From contig BDSI01000046.1 of assembly GCA_003117195.1 (NCBI GenBank), positions 776,713-840,712 of the forward strand: a stretch of DNA of 64,000 nucleotides, read 5' to 3'. The position numbers were made by a program, and so were the translations under genes. Position 1 is the first letter of the stretch; each line of letters starts with the position of its first letter. The stretch is from Eudorina sp. 2006-703-Eu-15. Its lineage: Eukaryota; Chlorophyta; Chlorophyceae; Chlamydomonadales; Volvocaceae. The notes beneath the pieces were generated by a model, which saw only the letters and a program-made list of their open reading frames with translations, was not told where the DNA came from and searched no databases. Positions 1 through 9,284 of the stretch are shown piece after piece.

Positions 1-334
1 AACTTACCAGCACCCCCAGAAGGTGACAATGAGGCGCTTTGGCTGGCAACAGGGAAACCTCGCAATTCCCCCCGGGAGGTCCTGGGATCGACCCCAGCCA
101 CTGGCAAGTTGTCAGGGGTGTGTCGAGACGGAGGGTGCCCACCCGTCCCTGTCCCGTCTGGAGGTTTACAAGACTCTCACCCATCCTAAGTCATCCAGCT
201 GGCCTGTGGAGACGCCCAGAAGCATGGCACGCTAGCCGCTCGTGGAGTAGTGGCAGCATCAGAGGACTGCCAGACAACATAAAGAAAGGCACCCCGTCCC
301 GAGTCCTGGTTCCTTCAGAAAAAAAAAAAAAAAA
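1..334 (+). mobile_element. tRNA-derived SINE, copy 1 (left edge at window start)
   Basis: A short element ending in GAGTCCTGGTTCCTTCAG followed by 16 A. The stretch GGGATCGACCCC near 92-103 resembles a polymerase III B box, and TTTGGCTGGCAACAGG near 38-53 could be a degenerate A box, which suggests a tRNA-derived head. Other copies lie at 4881-5180, 16866-16962, 16963-17188 and 17533-17872. The copy at 17533-17872 (minus strand) shares the outer ACTTACC...CACCCCC block seen at 1-20, so this copy is close to full length. It sits inside a minus-strand LINE fragment. The repeat nature is certain; the tRNA origin is inference. Confidence 0.75.
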
Positions 335-1177
335 GAGCTCCGGACGGGCTGCGGACCCAGTTGCTGTCCAGTGACACTTGCCAATTTGCTGCTTCAGGAA
401 GTTCTGCGGTGAGGAGGCCACCTGGCAGGAGCTGGTGCCAGTCTGGAGGCACGGCGGCCAGCACAGCCTGCAGTTGGGGGTCACGCTGGGCCAGGGCTGG
501 GGCTGCACGCAGGGCTGCCACGGTGCACGGTGCGTCGATGGGTCCGCCCTCAGGCATACCGGGGGGCTGGAATGGCTGTCCTGTCACTGGGTCCCGAAGG
601 GCTGCATTGTAGTACAGCGGCTCATGCAGCAGCGCCCGCGCGTCAGTGCCCTCAGGGTAAGGCAGCCGGCAGGGCTGTGAGGCCCGGAAGGAGGTCACCA
701 GGCTGGCCAGGTACGGGGGCAGGTTTGCCGGTGGGTCCACCGTCCCATACACCCAACCCCAGCCGGCGGTCCCCCGGGGGGCCCAGTTAGCGAAGAGGGA
801 GCGCATGATCAGCTTCCAGGGCTGCCGGCCTGGTTGGGCTAACTGCGCCAGGGTCTTGCCATGCAGCGCTGCAAGGAAGGAGTCAAGGTCAATGTGGCCA
901 ACCCCGCCACACTCGTGGTCTTGGTATGCCACCACTGGATCCGGCTTCAGCAGTGCACGACCATTGCACACCAGGGTAGCATCTTCAGGCAGCAACGACC
1001 AGGCTGTGAAGCCATCGATGCACTTCCGCAGCGCTGCCAGCTGGGGTGGGGAGGGCTGGACAAAGGAGAAGTGGACAAAAAAAAAAAAAAAAAGAAGTGG
1101 AAGGCAAGGGCATTGCCCAATACCTGCTTGGCCACGTGGACCCTGCCGACGAAGCTGAGGCCATGCCGCCGCCACAC
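335..1177 (-). pseudogene. LINE ORF2 fragment, region after the RT domain
   Basis: The minus strand reads through the post-RT part of a LINE polyprotein: LSFVGRVHVAKQVLGNALAF, then FVQPSPPQLAALRKCIDGFT and further C-terminal sequence to WVRSPSGAL. The pattern of a Trp, then LS-x-GR, then a Lys-containing helix is usual just downstream of the RT palm in L1/Tad-like elements. The same protein segment recurs at 5453-7359, 8016-9284, 9893-11814, 12833-13110 and 13754-14513. This copy is dead: a poly(A) insertion interrupts it at 1075-1093, element A splits it at 1178, and the SINE at 1-334 cuts its 3' side. Confidence 0.85.
1075..1093 (+). mobile_element. Poly(A)-only retro-insertion with 7-bp target duplication
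   Basis: The LINE sequence is interrupted by AC plus 17 A. GAAGTGG is present on both sides, at 1068-1074 and 1094-1100. The other LINE copies (for example near 8425-8450 and 13010-13025) have one GAAGTGG and no A run. This is what reverse transcription of nothing but a poly(A) tail would leave. Confidence 0.7.
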
Positions 1178-1440
1178 CTGGTGGCCTGGAGTAGGAGGTG
1201 CGGCCTTGTTGTGCCGTTTTGCCGCTTTGGGAGCTTTTCTCTCCCTCTGCCGCCCTGTCCCTGTCCCCGTCCTGTCCTGTGAGGTTGGCGTTGCTTGGTT
1301 CCCTTTCCTTCTGGTTGGTGCCTCTGGGGCTCAGTTGCGGTGTGGTGGTCTTTGCTTGCCGTCTGGCCTTCTTCCCGGCTTGCTGCTTGGTCTGCTTCCG
1401 TCCCTTTGTCCTTGTAACGTCCCTCTCAGAAAAAAAAAAA
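1178..1440 (+). mobile_element. Element A, copy 1 (5'-truncated)
   Basis: Holds only the last ~250 nt of element A plus about 11 A. It starts at GGTGGCCTGGAGTAGGAGG and ends with the family terminus GTAACGTCCCTCTCAG. It splits a LINE fragment: CACACCT is on the left and CCTGCCCG resumes on the right, giving a possible 3-4 bp target duplication. Confidence 0.85.
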
Positions 1441-1556
1441 ACCTGCCCGATGTTGTTCAGCCGTTGGATACGGCTGGCGTAGCAGAGGTTGGCCGCCAGG
1501 GTGGTGTCAGTGGTGAGCGGTACCCCAAGGTGGCGGGGCGGCTCCTCCCCAGGGCC
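1441..1556 (-). pseudogene. LINE ORF2 fragment, continuation across element A copy 1
   Basis: The minus strand encodes LAANLCYASRIQRLNNIGQ in the frame interrupted by the A insertion at 1178-1440. It is the piece immediately upstream of the 335-1177 fragment. It breaks at 1556 where another element A begins. Confidence 0.8.
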
Positions 1557-1847
1557 CTACCGAGCGGCACCCGGGTTCGGCCGTGACGTGCTTGGCGCCT
1601 TGGTGTGCTCGTGCCCTGGCCTCCTGTGCCTTGGGCGGCACCTCGGTGCTTTTGGGTTCGTGCGAGCCTGGGGGGTCTGTTTTTTGGGGGGTGGGGGGTT
1701 TGGGTTCCTTCGGTTGGGCGGTCTGGTGTGTCTCCTTCTGTTGGGAGTTCCGGTGTTCCCTGGGGCTGCTGCAGGTTGTTGCTTCCATTTGTTTGCTTTG
1801 TGTCTTCTGTGGCTGCTGCCGTTGGGTGTTGCCCTGCTTCTTTGGGT
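1557..1847 (+). mobile_element. Element A, copy 2 (internal part, cut by copy 3)
   Basis: Starts at CCCTACCGAGCGGCACCCGG and runs in sense orientation to CTTCTTTGGGTAGT. There it meets the poly(T) of an antisense copy. The sequence that normally follows (GTTTGCCTCGTTGCTG) is absent, so this copy has lost its 3' half. Confidence 0.8.
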
Positions 1848-2771
1848 AGTTTTTTTTTTTTTTCTGAGAGGGACGTTACAAGGACAAAGGGACGGAAGCA
1901 GACCAAGCAGCAAGCCGGGAAGAAGGCCAGACGGCAAGCAAAGACCACCACACCGCAACCGAGCCCCAGAGGCACCAGAAGGAAAGGGAACCAAGCAACG
2001 CCAACCTCACAGACAGGACGGGGACAGGGACAGGGCGGCAGAGGGAGAGAAAAGCTCCCAAAGCGGCAAAACGGCACAACAAGGCCGCACCTCCTACTCC
2101 AGGCCACCAGGCGAGACGGAAGGCCAAAGACGACCCACCCACCAACAAACAACGAAAAACAAAAAAAAGAAAAGAAAAACAGCTACAAAACCAGAACACA
2201 GCAACGAGGCAAACACTACCCAAAGAAGCAGGGCAACACCCAACTGCAGCAGCCACAGAAGACACAAAGCAAACAAACGGAAGCAACAACCTGCAGCAGC
2301 CCCAGGGAACACCGGAACTCCCAACAGAAAGAGACACACCAGACCGCCCAACCGAAGGAACCCAAACCCCCCACCCCCAAAAACAGACCCCCCAGGCTCG
2401 CACGAACCCAAAAGCACCGAGGTGCCGCCCAAGGCACAGGAGGCCAGGGCACGAGCACACCAAGGCGCCAAGCACGTCACGGCCGAACCCGGGTGCCGCT
2501 CGGTAGGGTCTCGAGCACGAGCACACCGCAGGGCCGCACAACAGGGCGCCGCTCCGCCAGCCACGCCAACAGACGCCGGCCCGGCAGAGCACGAGCACGC
2601 CACGAGCAAGGGAAACGTCTAGGGCTGGTACCCTGCGGGGCGCAGCAAGCAGGCACACCCCTCCCTCGCCAACCCAACCCTGGAGGCCCTCACCCCTACA
2701 ACACTGGCCCCCCTAGACCCCAGCACCCTCGAGGCCCCCCCACAAAGCCGAACCGAAACCCCTTTCACTAC
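1848..2771 (-). mobile_element. Element A, copy 3 (near full length)
   Basis: Begins with poly(T) then CTGAGAGGGACGTTAC, the reverse complement of the family 3' end. It continues about 920 bp to CCCCTTTCACTAC, the reverse complement of the 5' end seen also at about 18,178. One of the longest copies. It shows no open frame conserved between copies; the apparent long ORFs are products of biased composition. Read as a non-autonomous retroelement copied by a LINE. Confidence 0.85.
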
Positions 2772-2780
2772 AAAAAAAAA

Positions 2781-3420
2781 GATTAGGCACGGCATAGAGC
2801 GGCAATTACGACTTACCTGTACCGCTCAACTTACCTTAGCCGTGGCCCGTAACCGAGCTTCCTCCAGCAGGGGTTTCATATCAGGAGTAAAATTTCGCGC
2901 AGGTTCCCAGCTATTGTGCTCAGAGGAATACCCAGCCCATTTGACGAGGTATTCGTGCACAGTGCGCTTACGTCCGCTCTTACCCACCCGTCGCGCGCGG
3001 TAATCCAGGATGCGCTCAACAGCATAGGTGGTTTGCTTGCCCTTAATCCAGTCGACAGGACCAGGCTCCGTCACAGGTGGAGTGTCAGCAGAATCAGGTT
3101 CAGGATCAGAACCACGGTACGGCCGGACCAGAGACACATGAAACGTAGGGTGAATGCGCATGTCAGATGGTAACTGAAGCTCAACAGCGACAGATCCCAC
3201 CATGCGTACGACAGGGTACGGACCCACCCAACGTGGTAACAGCTTACGTGACCCTTCAGCCAAGGAACGCAGATTCTTGGTGCTCAGCATGACCAACTGT
3301 CCCTTGCGGAAGGTGACGTCCCGTTTAGATTTGTTGTAGTAGTCAGCCGTCCGTTGCTGTGCAGCATCCAAGCAAGATCTGGCATCTGCTATCCGGGAGT
3401 CAAATGACTTGACAAAAACC
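2781..3420 (-). pseudogene. Ty3/gypsy chromovirus integrase C-terminus with chromodomain
   Basis: The minus strand reads from VFVKSFDSRIADARSCLDAA through the integrase C-terminal domain (KNLRSLAEGSRKLLPRWVGP; FHVSLVRPYRG) into a chromodomain (YAVERILDYR ... YLVKWAGYSSEHNSWEPARN), ending at a stop near 2828. Chromodomains at this position define chromoviruses, where they guide integration to marked chromatin. The catalytic core lies on the same strand at 4322-4680, separated by element A copy 4. No LTR is visible, so the element is a remnant. Confidence 0.88.
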
Positions 3421-4321
3421 TTTTTTTTTTTTCTGAGAGGGACGTTACAAGGACAAAGGGACGGAAGCAGACCAAGCAGCAAGCCGGGAAGAAGGCCAGA
3501 CGGCAAGCAAAGACCACCACACCACAACCGAGCCCCAGAGGCACCAACCAGAAGGAAAGGGAACCAAGTAACGCCAACCTCACAGACAGGACGGGGACAG
3601 GGACAGGGCGGCAGAGGGAGAGAAAAGCTCCCAAAGCGGCAAAACGGCACAACAAGGCCGCACCTCCTACTCCAGGCCACCAGGCGAGACGGAAGGCCAA
3701 AGACGACCCACCCACCAACAAACAACAAAAAAAAATAAAAAAAGAAAAACAGCTACAAAACCAGAACACAGCAACGAGGCAAACACTACCCAAAGAAGCA
3801 GGGCAACACCCAACTGCAGCAGCCACAGAAGACACAAAGCAAACAACGGAAGCAACAACCTGCAGCAGCCCCAGAGAACACCGGAACTCCCAACAGAAGG
3901 AGACCCACCAGACCGCCCAACAGAAGGAACCCAAACCCCCCACCCCCCAAAAACAGACCCCCCAGGCGCGCACGAACCCAAAAGCACCGAGGTGCCGCCC
4001 AAGGCACAGGAGGCCAGGGCACGAGCACACCAAGGCGCCAAGCACGTCACGGCCGAACCCGGGTGCCCTCAAGCACGAGCACACCGCAGGGCCGCACAAC
4101 AGGGCGCCGCTCTGCCAGCCACGCCAACAGACGCCGGCCCAGCAGAGCACGAGCACGCCACGAGCAACGGAAACGTCCAGGGCTGGTACCCTGCGGGGCG
4201 CAGCAAGCAGGCACGCCCCTCCCTCGCCAACCCAACACTGGAGGCCCGCACCCCTACAACACTGGCCCCCCTAGACCCCAGCACCCTCGAGGCCCCCCCA
4301 CAAAGCCGAACTGAAACCCCC
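3421..4321 (-). mobile_element. Element A, copy 4, inserted in the gypsy integrase
   Basis: About 900 bp, poly(T) on the left and CGAACTGAAACCCCC on the right. Removing it joins the integrase frame cleanly as ...VPAAK then VFVKSFDSR. AAGG on either side is a plausible 4-bp target duplication. This shows that element A jumped after the gypsy copy was in place. Confidence 0.85.
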
Positions 4322-4680
4322 TTAGCAGCAGGTACGTTTACATCCAACTCACGCCGCACAGGCAGAGCCGGGTTATAACCGTAATTCAGGAAGAAAGGAC
4401 TCTTGCCAGTCGAACGGTTCACAGCATTGTTGATAGCAAACTCAGCAGCAGTCAGGTAGGTGTCCCAGGCAGATGGTCTGCGGCCAGCGAAGTTACGGAG
4501 CATGTCGCCCAGAACGCGATTCACACGCTCAGTCTGGCCATCAGATTGTGGATGGTATGCGGTGGACAGATTCACACGCATCCCAACCAAAACACCCAGC
4601 GCGGCCCAAAACTTACTCGCAAACTGAGTACCACGATCAGACACAACGCTCTTTGGCACGCCGTGCAATCGTACGACGTT
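4322..4680 (-). pseudogene. Ty3/gypsy integrase catalytic core fragment
   Basis: The minus strand encodes GVPKSVVSDRGTQFASKFW with the second catalytic Asp in SDRG. The third catalytic residue is the Glu of DGQTERVNRVLGDMLRNFAG, spaced as in the DD35E integrase core, followed by AWDTYLTAAEFAINNAVNRS. It continues into 2781-3420 once element A copy 4 is removed. The N-terminal HHCC part and reverse transcriptase are missing, replaced by element A copy 5. Confidence 0.88.
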
Positions 4681-5452
4681 TTTTTTTTGTTTTTTCTGAG
4701 AGGGACGTTACAAGGACAAAGGGACGGAAGCAGACCAAGCAGCAAGCCGGGAAGAAGGCCAGACGGCAAGCAAAGACCACCACACCACCGAGCCCCAGAG
4801 GCACCAACCAGAAGGAAAGGGAACCAAGCAACGCCAACCTCACAGACAGGACGGGGACAGGGACAGGGCGGCAGAGGGAGGCGCTTTGGCTGGCAACAGG
4901 GAAACCTCGCAGTTCCCCCCAGGAGGTCCTGGGATCGACCCCAGCCACTGGCAAGTTGTCAGGGGTGTGACGAGAAGGCGGGTGCCCACCCGTCCCTGTC
5001 CCGTCTGGAGGTTTACAAGACTCTCACCCATCCTAAGTCATCCAGCTGGCCTGTGGAGACGCCCAGAAGCCCGGCCTGCTAGCCGCTCGTGGAGTAGTGG
5101 CAGCATCAGCGGACCGCCAGACAACATAAAACAAGGCACCCCGTCCCGAGTCCTGGTTCCTTCAGAAAAAAAAAAAAAAAGGGAGAGAAAAGCTCCCAAA
5201 GCGGCAAAACGGCACAACAAGGCCGCACCTCCTACTCCAGGCCACCAGGCGAGACGGAAGGCCAAAGACGACCCACCCACCAACAAACAACAAAAAACAA
5301 AAAAAAGAAAAGAAAAACAGCTACAAAACCAGAACACAGCAACGAGGCAAACACTACCCAAAGAAGCAGGGCAACACCCAACTGCAGAAGCCACAGAAGA
5401 CACAAAGCAAACAAACGGAAGCAACAACCTGCAGCAGCCCCAGGGAACACCG
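4681..5452 (-). mobile_element. Element A, copy 5, carrying a nested SINE
   Basis: Poly(T) interrupted by one G, then CTGAGAGGGACG on the left. The body is split at 4880/5181 by a SINE. The outer right end stops at GGGAACACCGG, about two thirds of the way through the family consensus, where LINE sequence begins. Confidence 0.82.
4881..5180 (+). mobile_element. SINE, copy 2, nested in element A
   Basis: Starts at GCGCTTTGGCTGGCAAC, so it is about 28 bp shorter at the 5' end than copy 1, and ends in CCTTCAG plus about 15 A. GGGAG occurs at 4876-4880 and again at 5181-5185, and the uninterrupted element A copies have it once. This is a target-site duplication and gives the order: element A first, SINE second. 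Confidence 0.88.
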
Positions 5453-6320
5453 GCCAGCTGTCCGCCCCGTTCCCGGTCCGGAACGGCCTCGAGCAGGGCA
5501 GCACCCTGTCGCCCGTCCTCTGGGTCCTGCAGCTTGAGCCACTTACGGCGTACCTGCACCATCTATGCGCCTCAGGCCAGCTACGCACGCCCACCCTCCC
5601 CAGTGGACAGCCTGCACCGCCCGTGTCGCACCATGCCGACGATACTGTCCTCACGGTCCGGGACGTTGACGAGGACGGCCCCGTCGCCAAAGCAGCGGTC
5701 CAGCTCTTCTGCCGGGCCAGTAACGCCAAGGAGAATGCCAGCAAAAGCAAGGGGCTGGTGCTCGGCACCCACCGTGTGGTCTGGGGTGTGAATGAGGCAA
5801 CGGGCGCCAAATTCCCTCTCCCTGGGAGGAGCCGCCCCGCCACCTTGGGGTACCGCTCACCACTGACACCACCCTGGCGGCCAACCTGTGCTACGCCAGC
5901 CGTATCCAACGGCTGATCAACATCGGGCAGGTGTGGCGGCGGCATGACCTCAGCTTCGTCGGCAGGGTCCACGTGGCCAAGCAGGTATTGGGCAATGCCC
6001 TTGCCTTCCACTTCTCCTTTGTCCAGCCCTCCCCACCTCAGCTGGCAGCGCTGCGGAAGTGCATCGACGGCTTCACAGCCTGGTCGTTGCTGCCTGAAGA
6101 TGCTACCCTGGTGTGCAATGGTCGTGCACTGCTGAAGCCGGATCCAGTGGTGGCATACCAAGACCACGAGTGCGGCGGGGTTGGTCACATTGACCTTGAC
6201 TCCTTCCTTGCAGCGCTGCATGGCAAGACCCTGGCGCAGTTAGCCCAACCAGGCCGGCAGCCCTGGAAGCTGATCATGCGCTCCCTCTTCGCTAACTGGG
6301 CCCCCCGGGGGACCGCCGGC
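5453..6320 (+). pseudogene. LINE reverse transcriptase fragment with catalytic HADD box
   Basis: The plus strand encodes NGLEQGSTLSPVLWVLQLEP (the RT QG-x-x-LSP motif) and then SHHADDTVLTVRDVDE, where ADD is the catalytic pair, followed by CRASNAKENASKSKGLVLG. Near 5822 one G is missing compared with the copies at 8776 and 14003, which shifts the frame. The frame recovers about 5930 as WRRHDLSFVGRVHVAKQ and runs to TAG-type LINE sequence at 6320, where element A copy 6 enters. This is the only copy here with both RT motifs. Confidence 0.88.
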
Positions 6321-7155
6321 TTTTTTTTTTTTTTTTCTGAGAGGGACGTTACAAGGACAAAGGGACGGAAGCAGACCAAGCAGCAAGCCGGGAAGAAGGC
6401 CAGACGGCAAGCAAAGACCACCACACCGCAACCGAGCCCCAGAGGCACCAACCAGAAGGAAAGGGAACCAAGCAACGCCAACCACACAGACAGGACGGGG
6501 ACAGGGACAGGGCGGCAGAGGGAGAGAAAAGCTCCCAAAGCGGCAAAACGGCACAACAAGGCCGCACCTCCTATTCCAGGCCACCAGGCGAGACGGAAGG
6601 CCAAAGACGACCCACCCACCAACACACAACAAAAAACAAAAAAAAGAAAAGAAAAAACAGCTACAAAACCAGAACACAGCAACGAGGCAAACACTACCCA
6701 AAGAAGCAGGGCAACACCCAACTGCAGCAGCCACAGAAGGCACAAAGCAAACAACGGAAGCAACAACCTGCAGCAGCCCCAGAGAACACCGGAACTCTCA
6801 ACAGAAGGAGACACACCAGACCGCCCAACAGAAGGAACCCAAAACCCCCCACCCCCAAAAACAGACCCCCAGGCTCGCACGAACCCAAAAGCACCGAGGT
6901 GCCGCCCAAGGCACAGGAGGCCAGGGCACGAGCACACCAAGGCGCCAAGCACGTCACGGCCGGACCCGGGTGCCGCTCGGTAGGGTCTCGAGCACGAGCA
7001 CACCGCAGGGCCGCACAACAGGGCGCCGCTCCACCAGCCACGCCAACAGACGCCGGCCCGGCAGAGCACGAGCACGCCACGAGCAAGGGAAACGTCCAGG
7101 GCTGGTACCCTGCGGGGCGCAGCAAGCAGGCACACCCCTCCCTCGCCAACCCAAC
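6321..7155 (-). mobile_element. Element A, copy 6, with CCGGC target duplication
   Basis: A run of about 16 T starts at 6321 after GACCGCCGGC. At the right end the LINE resumes as CCGGCTGGGG, so CCGGC is duplicated. Other LINE copies have one CCGGC here. The 5' end is truncated at CCAACCC. Confidence 0.85.
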
Positions 7156-7359
7156 CCCGGCTGGGGTTGGGTGTATGGGACGGTGGACCCACCGGCAAAC
7201 CTGCCCCCGTACCTGGCCAGCCTGGTGACATCCTTCCGGGCCTCACAGCCCTGCCGGCTGCCTTACCCTGAGGGCGCTGACGCGCGGGCGCTGCTGCATG
7301 AGCCGCTGTACTACAATGCAGCCCTTCGGGACCCAGTGACAGGACAGCCATTCCAGCCC
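7156..7359 (+). pseudogene. LINE ORF2 fragment after element A copy 6
   Basis: Continues the 5453-6320 frame as WVYGTVDPPANLPPYLASLV and YNAALRDPVTGQPFQP. It breaks at CATTCCAG where element A copy 7 begins. Confidence 0.8.
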
Positions 7360-8015
7360 TACCGAGCGGCACCCGGGTTCGGCCGTGACGTGCTTGGCGC
7401 CTTGGTGTGCTCGTGCCCTGGCCTCCTGTGCCTTGGGCGGCACCTCGGTGCTTTTGGGTTCGTGCGAGCCTGGGGGGTCTGTTTTTGGGGGGTGGGGGGT
7501 TTGGGTTCCTTCGGTTGGGCGGTCTGGTGTGTCTCCTTCTGTTGGGAGTTCCGGTGTTCCCTGGGGCTGCTGCAGGTTGTTGCTTCCGTTTGTTTGCTTT
7601 GTGTCTTCTGTGGCTGCTGCAGTTGGGTGTTGCCCTGCTTCTTTGGGTAGTGTTTGCCTCGTTGCTGTGTTCTGGTTTTGTAGCTGCTTTTTTTTTCTTT
7701 TTTTTGTTTTTTGTTGTTTGTTGGTGGGTGGGTTTTCTTTGGCCTTCCGTCTCGCCTGGTGGCCTGGAGTAGGAGGTGCGGCCTTGTTGTGCCGTTTTGC
7801 CGCTTTGGGAGCTTTTCTCTCCCTCTGCCGCCCTGTCCCTGTCCCCGTCCTGTCTGTGAGGTTGGCGTTGCTTGGTTCCCTTTCCTTCTGGTTGGTGCCT
7901 CTGGGGCTCGGTTGCGGTGTGGTGGTCTTTGCTTGCCGTCTGGCCTTCTTCCCGGCTTGCTGCTTGGTCTGCTTCCGTCCCTTTGTCCTTGTAACGTCCC
8001 TCTCAGAAAAAAAAA
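7360..8015 (+). mobile_element. Element A, copy 7 (reference for the adenine-poor body)
   Basis: Sense copy from CCCTACCGAGCGG to GTAACGTCCCTCTCAG plus 9 A. By hand count there are about 16 A in the 626 nt before the tail. The open frame that crosses it (7385-8035) reads as runs of Leu, Val, Cys, Phe and Trp and is not kept between copies, so no protein is called. Confidence 0.85.
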
Positions 8016-8520
8016 GGCAGCCGGCAGGGCTGTGAGGCCCGGAAGGATGTCACCAGGCTGGCCTAGCTGGCCAGGTACGGGGGCAGGTTTGCCGGTGGGT
8101 CCACCGTCCCATACACCCAACCCCAGCCGGTGGTCCCTCGGGGGGCCCAGTTAGGGAAGAGGGAGCGCATGATCAGCTTCCAGGGCTACCGGCCGGGTTG
8201 GGCTAACTGCCCCAGGGTCTTGCCATGCAGCGCTGCAAGGAAGGAGTCAAGGTCAATGTGGCCAACCCCGCCGCACTCGTGGTCTTGGCATGCCACCACT
8301 GGGTCCGGCTTCAGCAGTGCACGACCATTGCACACCAGGGTGGCATCTTCAGGCAGCAACGACCAGGCTGTGAAGCCGTCGATGCACTTCCGCAGCGCTG
8401 CCAGCTGGGGTGGAGAGGGCTGGACAAAGGAGAAGTGGAAGGCGAGGGCATTGCCCAATACATGCTTGGCCACGTGGACCCTGCCGACGAAGCTGAGGCC
8501 ATGCCGCCGCCACACCTACT
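8016..8520 (-). pseudogene. LINE ORF2 fragment, inverted half
   Basis: The minus strand encodes RRHGLSFVGRVHVAKHVLGN down to the PCRLP region. It joins a plus-strand fragment of the same LINE head to head at about 8520. A 9-bp near-repeat (CTGGCCTAG) at about 8054-8064 is shared with the copy at 9930-9950 but absent from the copy at 690-710. The two inverted halves here and there are therefore related by duplication. Confidence 0.82.
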
Positions 8521-9284
8521 CTCCCTAGTGGTAAGCCTGCACCGCCGGTGTCGCATCATGCCGATGACACTTTTTGTTTTTTTACCCAAACCCTGACAAA
8601 CCCTCACGGTCCGGGACATTGACGTGGACGGCCCCGTGGCCAAGGCCGCCGTCCACCTCTTCTGCCGGGCCAGCAATGCCAAGGAGAATGCCAGCAAAAG
8701 CAAGGGGCTGGTGCTCGGCACCCACCGCGCGGTCCATGGTGTGAATGAGGCTACCGGGGCCCAATTCCCTCTCCCTGGGGAGGAGCCGCCCCGACACCTT
8801 GGGGTGCCGCTCACCACTGATACCACCCTGGCGGCCAACCTCTGCTACGCCAGCCGCATCCAACGGCTGAACAACATTGGGCAGGTGTGGCGGCGGCATG
8901 GCCTCAGTTTCGTCGGCAGGGTCCACGTCGCCAAGCAGGTTTTGGGCAATGCCCTTGCCTTCCACTTCTCCTTCGTCCAGCCCTCTCCGCCCCAGCTGGC
9001 AGCGCTGCGCAAGTGCGTCGACGGCTTCACAGCCTGGTCGTTGCTGCCTGAAGACGCTACCCTGGTGTGCAATGGCCGAGCACTGCTCAAGCCGGATCCA
9101 TTGGTGGCGTGTCAAGACCATCCGTGTGGCGGGGTGGGCCACATCGACCTGGATTCCTTCCTCACAGCACTGCATGGCAAGACCCTGGCGCAGTTAGCCC
9201 AGCCTGGCCGGCAGCCCTGGAAGCTGATCATGCACTCACTCTTCGCTACCTGGGCACCCCGAGGGGCCACCGGCTGGCCCCGGG
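8521..9284 (+). pseudogene. LINE RT-to-linker fragment
   Basis: Encodes the region after the HADD box (KAAVHLFCRASNAKENASKS ... RRHGLSFVGRVHVAKQVLGN) in one frame up to WAPRGATGW. The catalytic box itself is broken at about 8572-8602 by a T-rich 30-nt insertion. Nearly identical to 13754-14513. Confidence 0.85.

Noticed and set aside
7385..8035. A 216-codon open frame across element A, and similar long frames in other A copies on both strands
   Set aside because: The adenine-poor strand has few stop codons by composition. Frames differ between copies and the products are repeats of a few residues with no domain.
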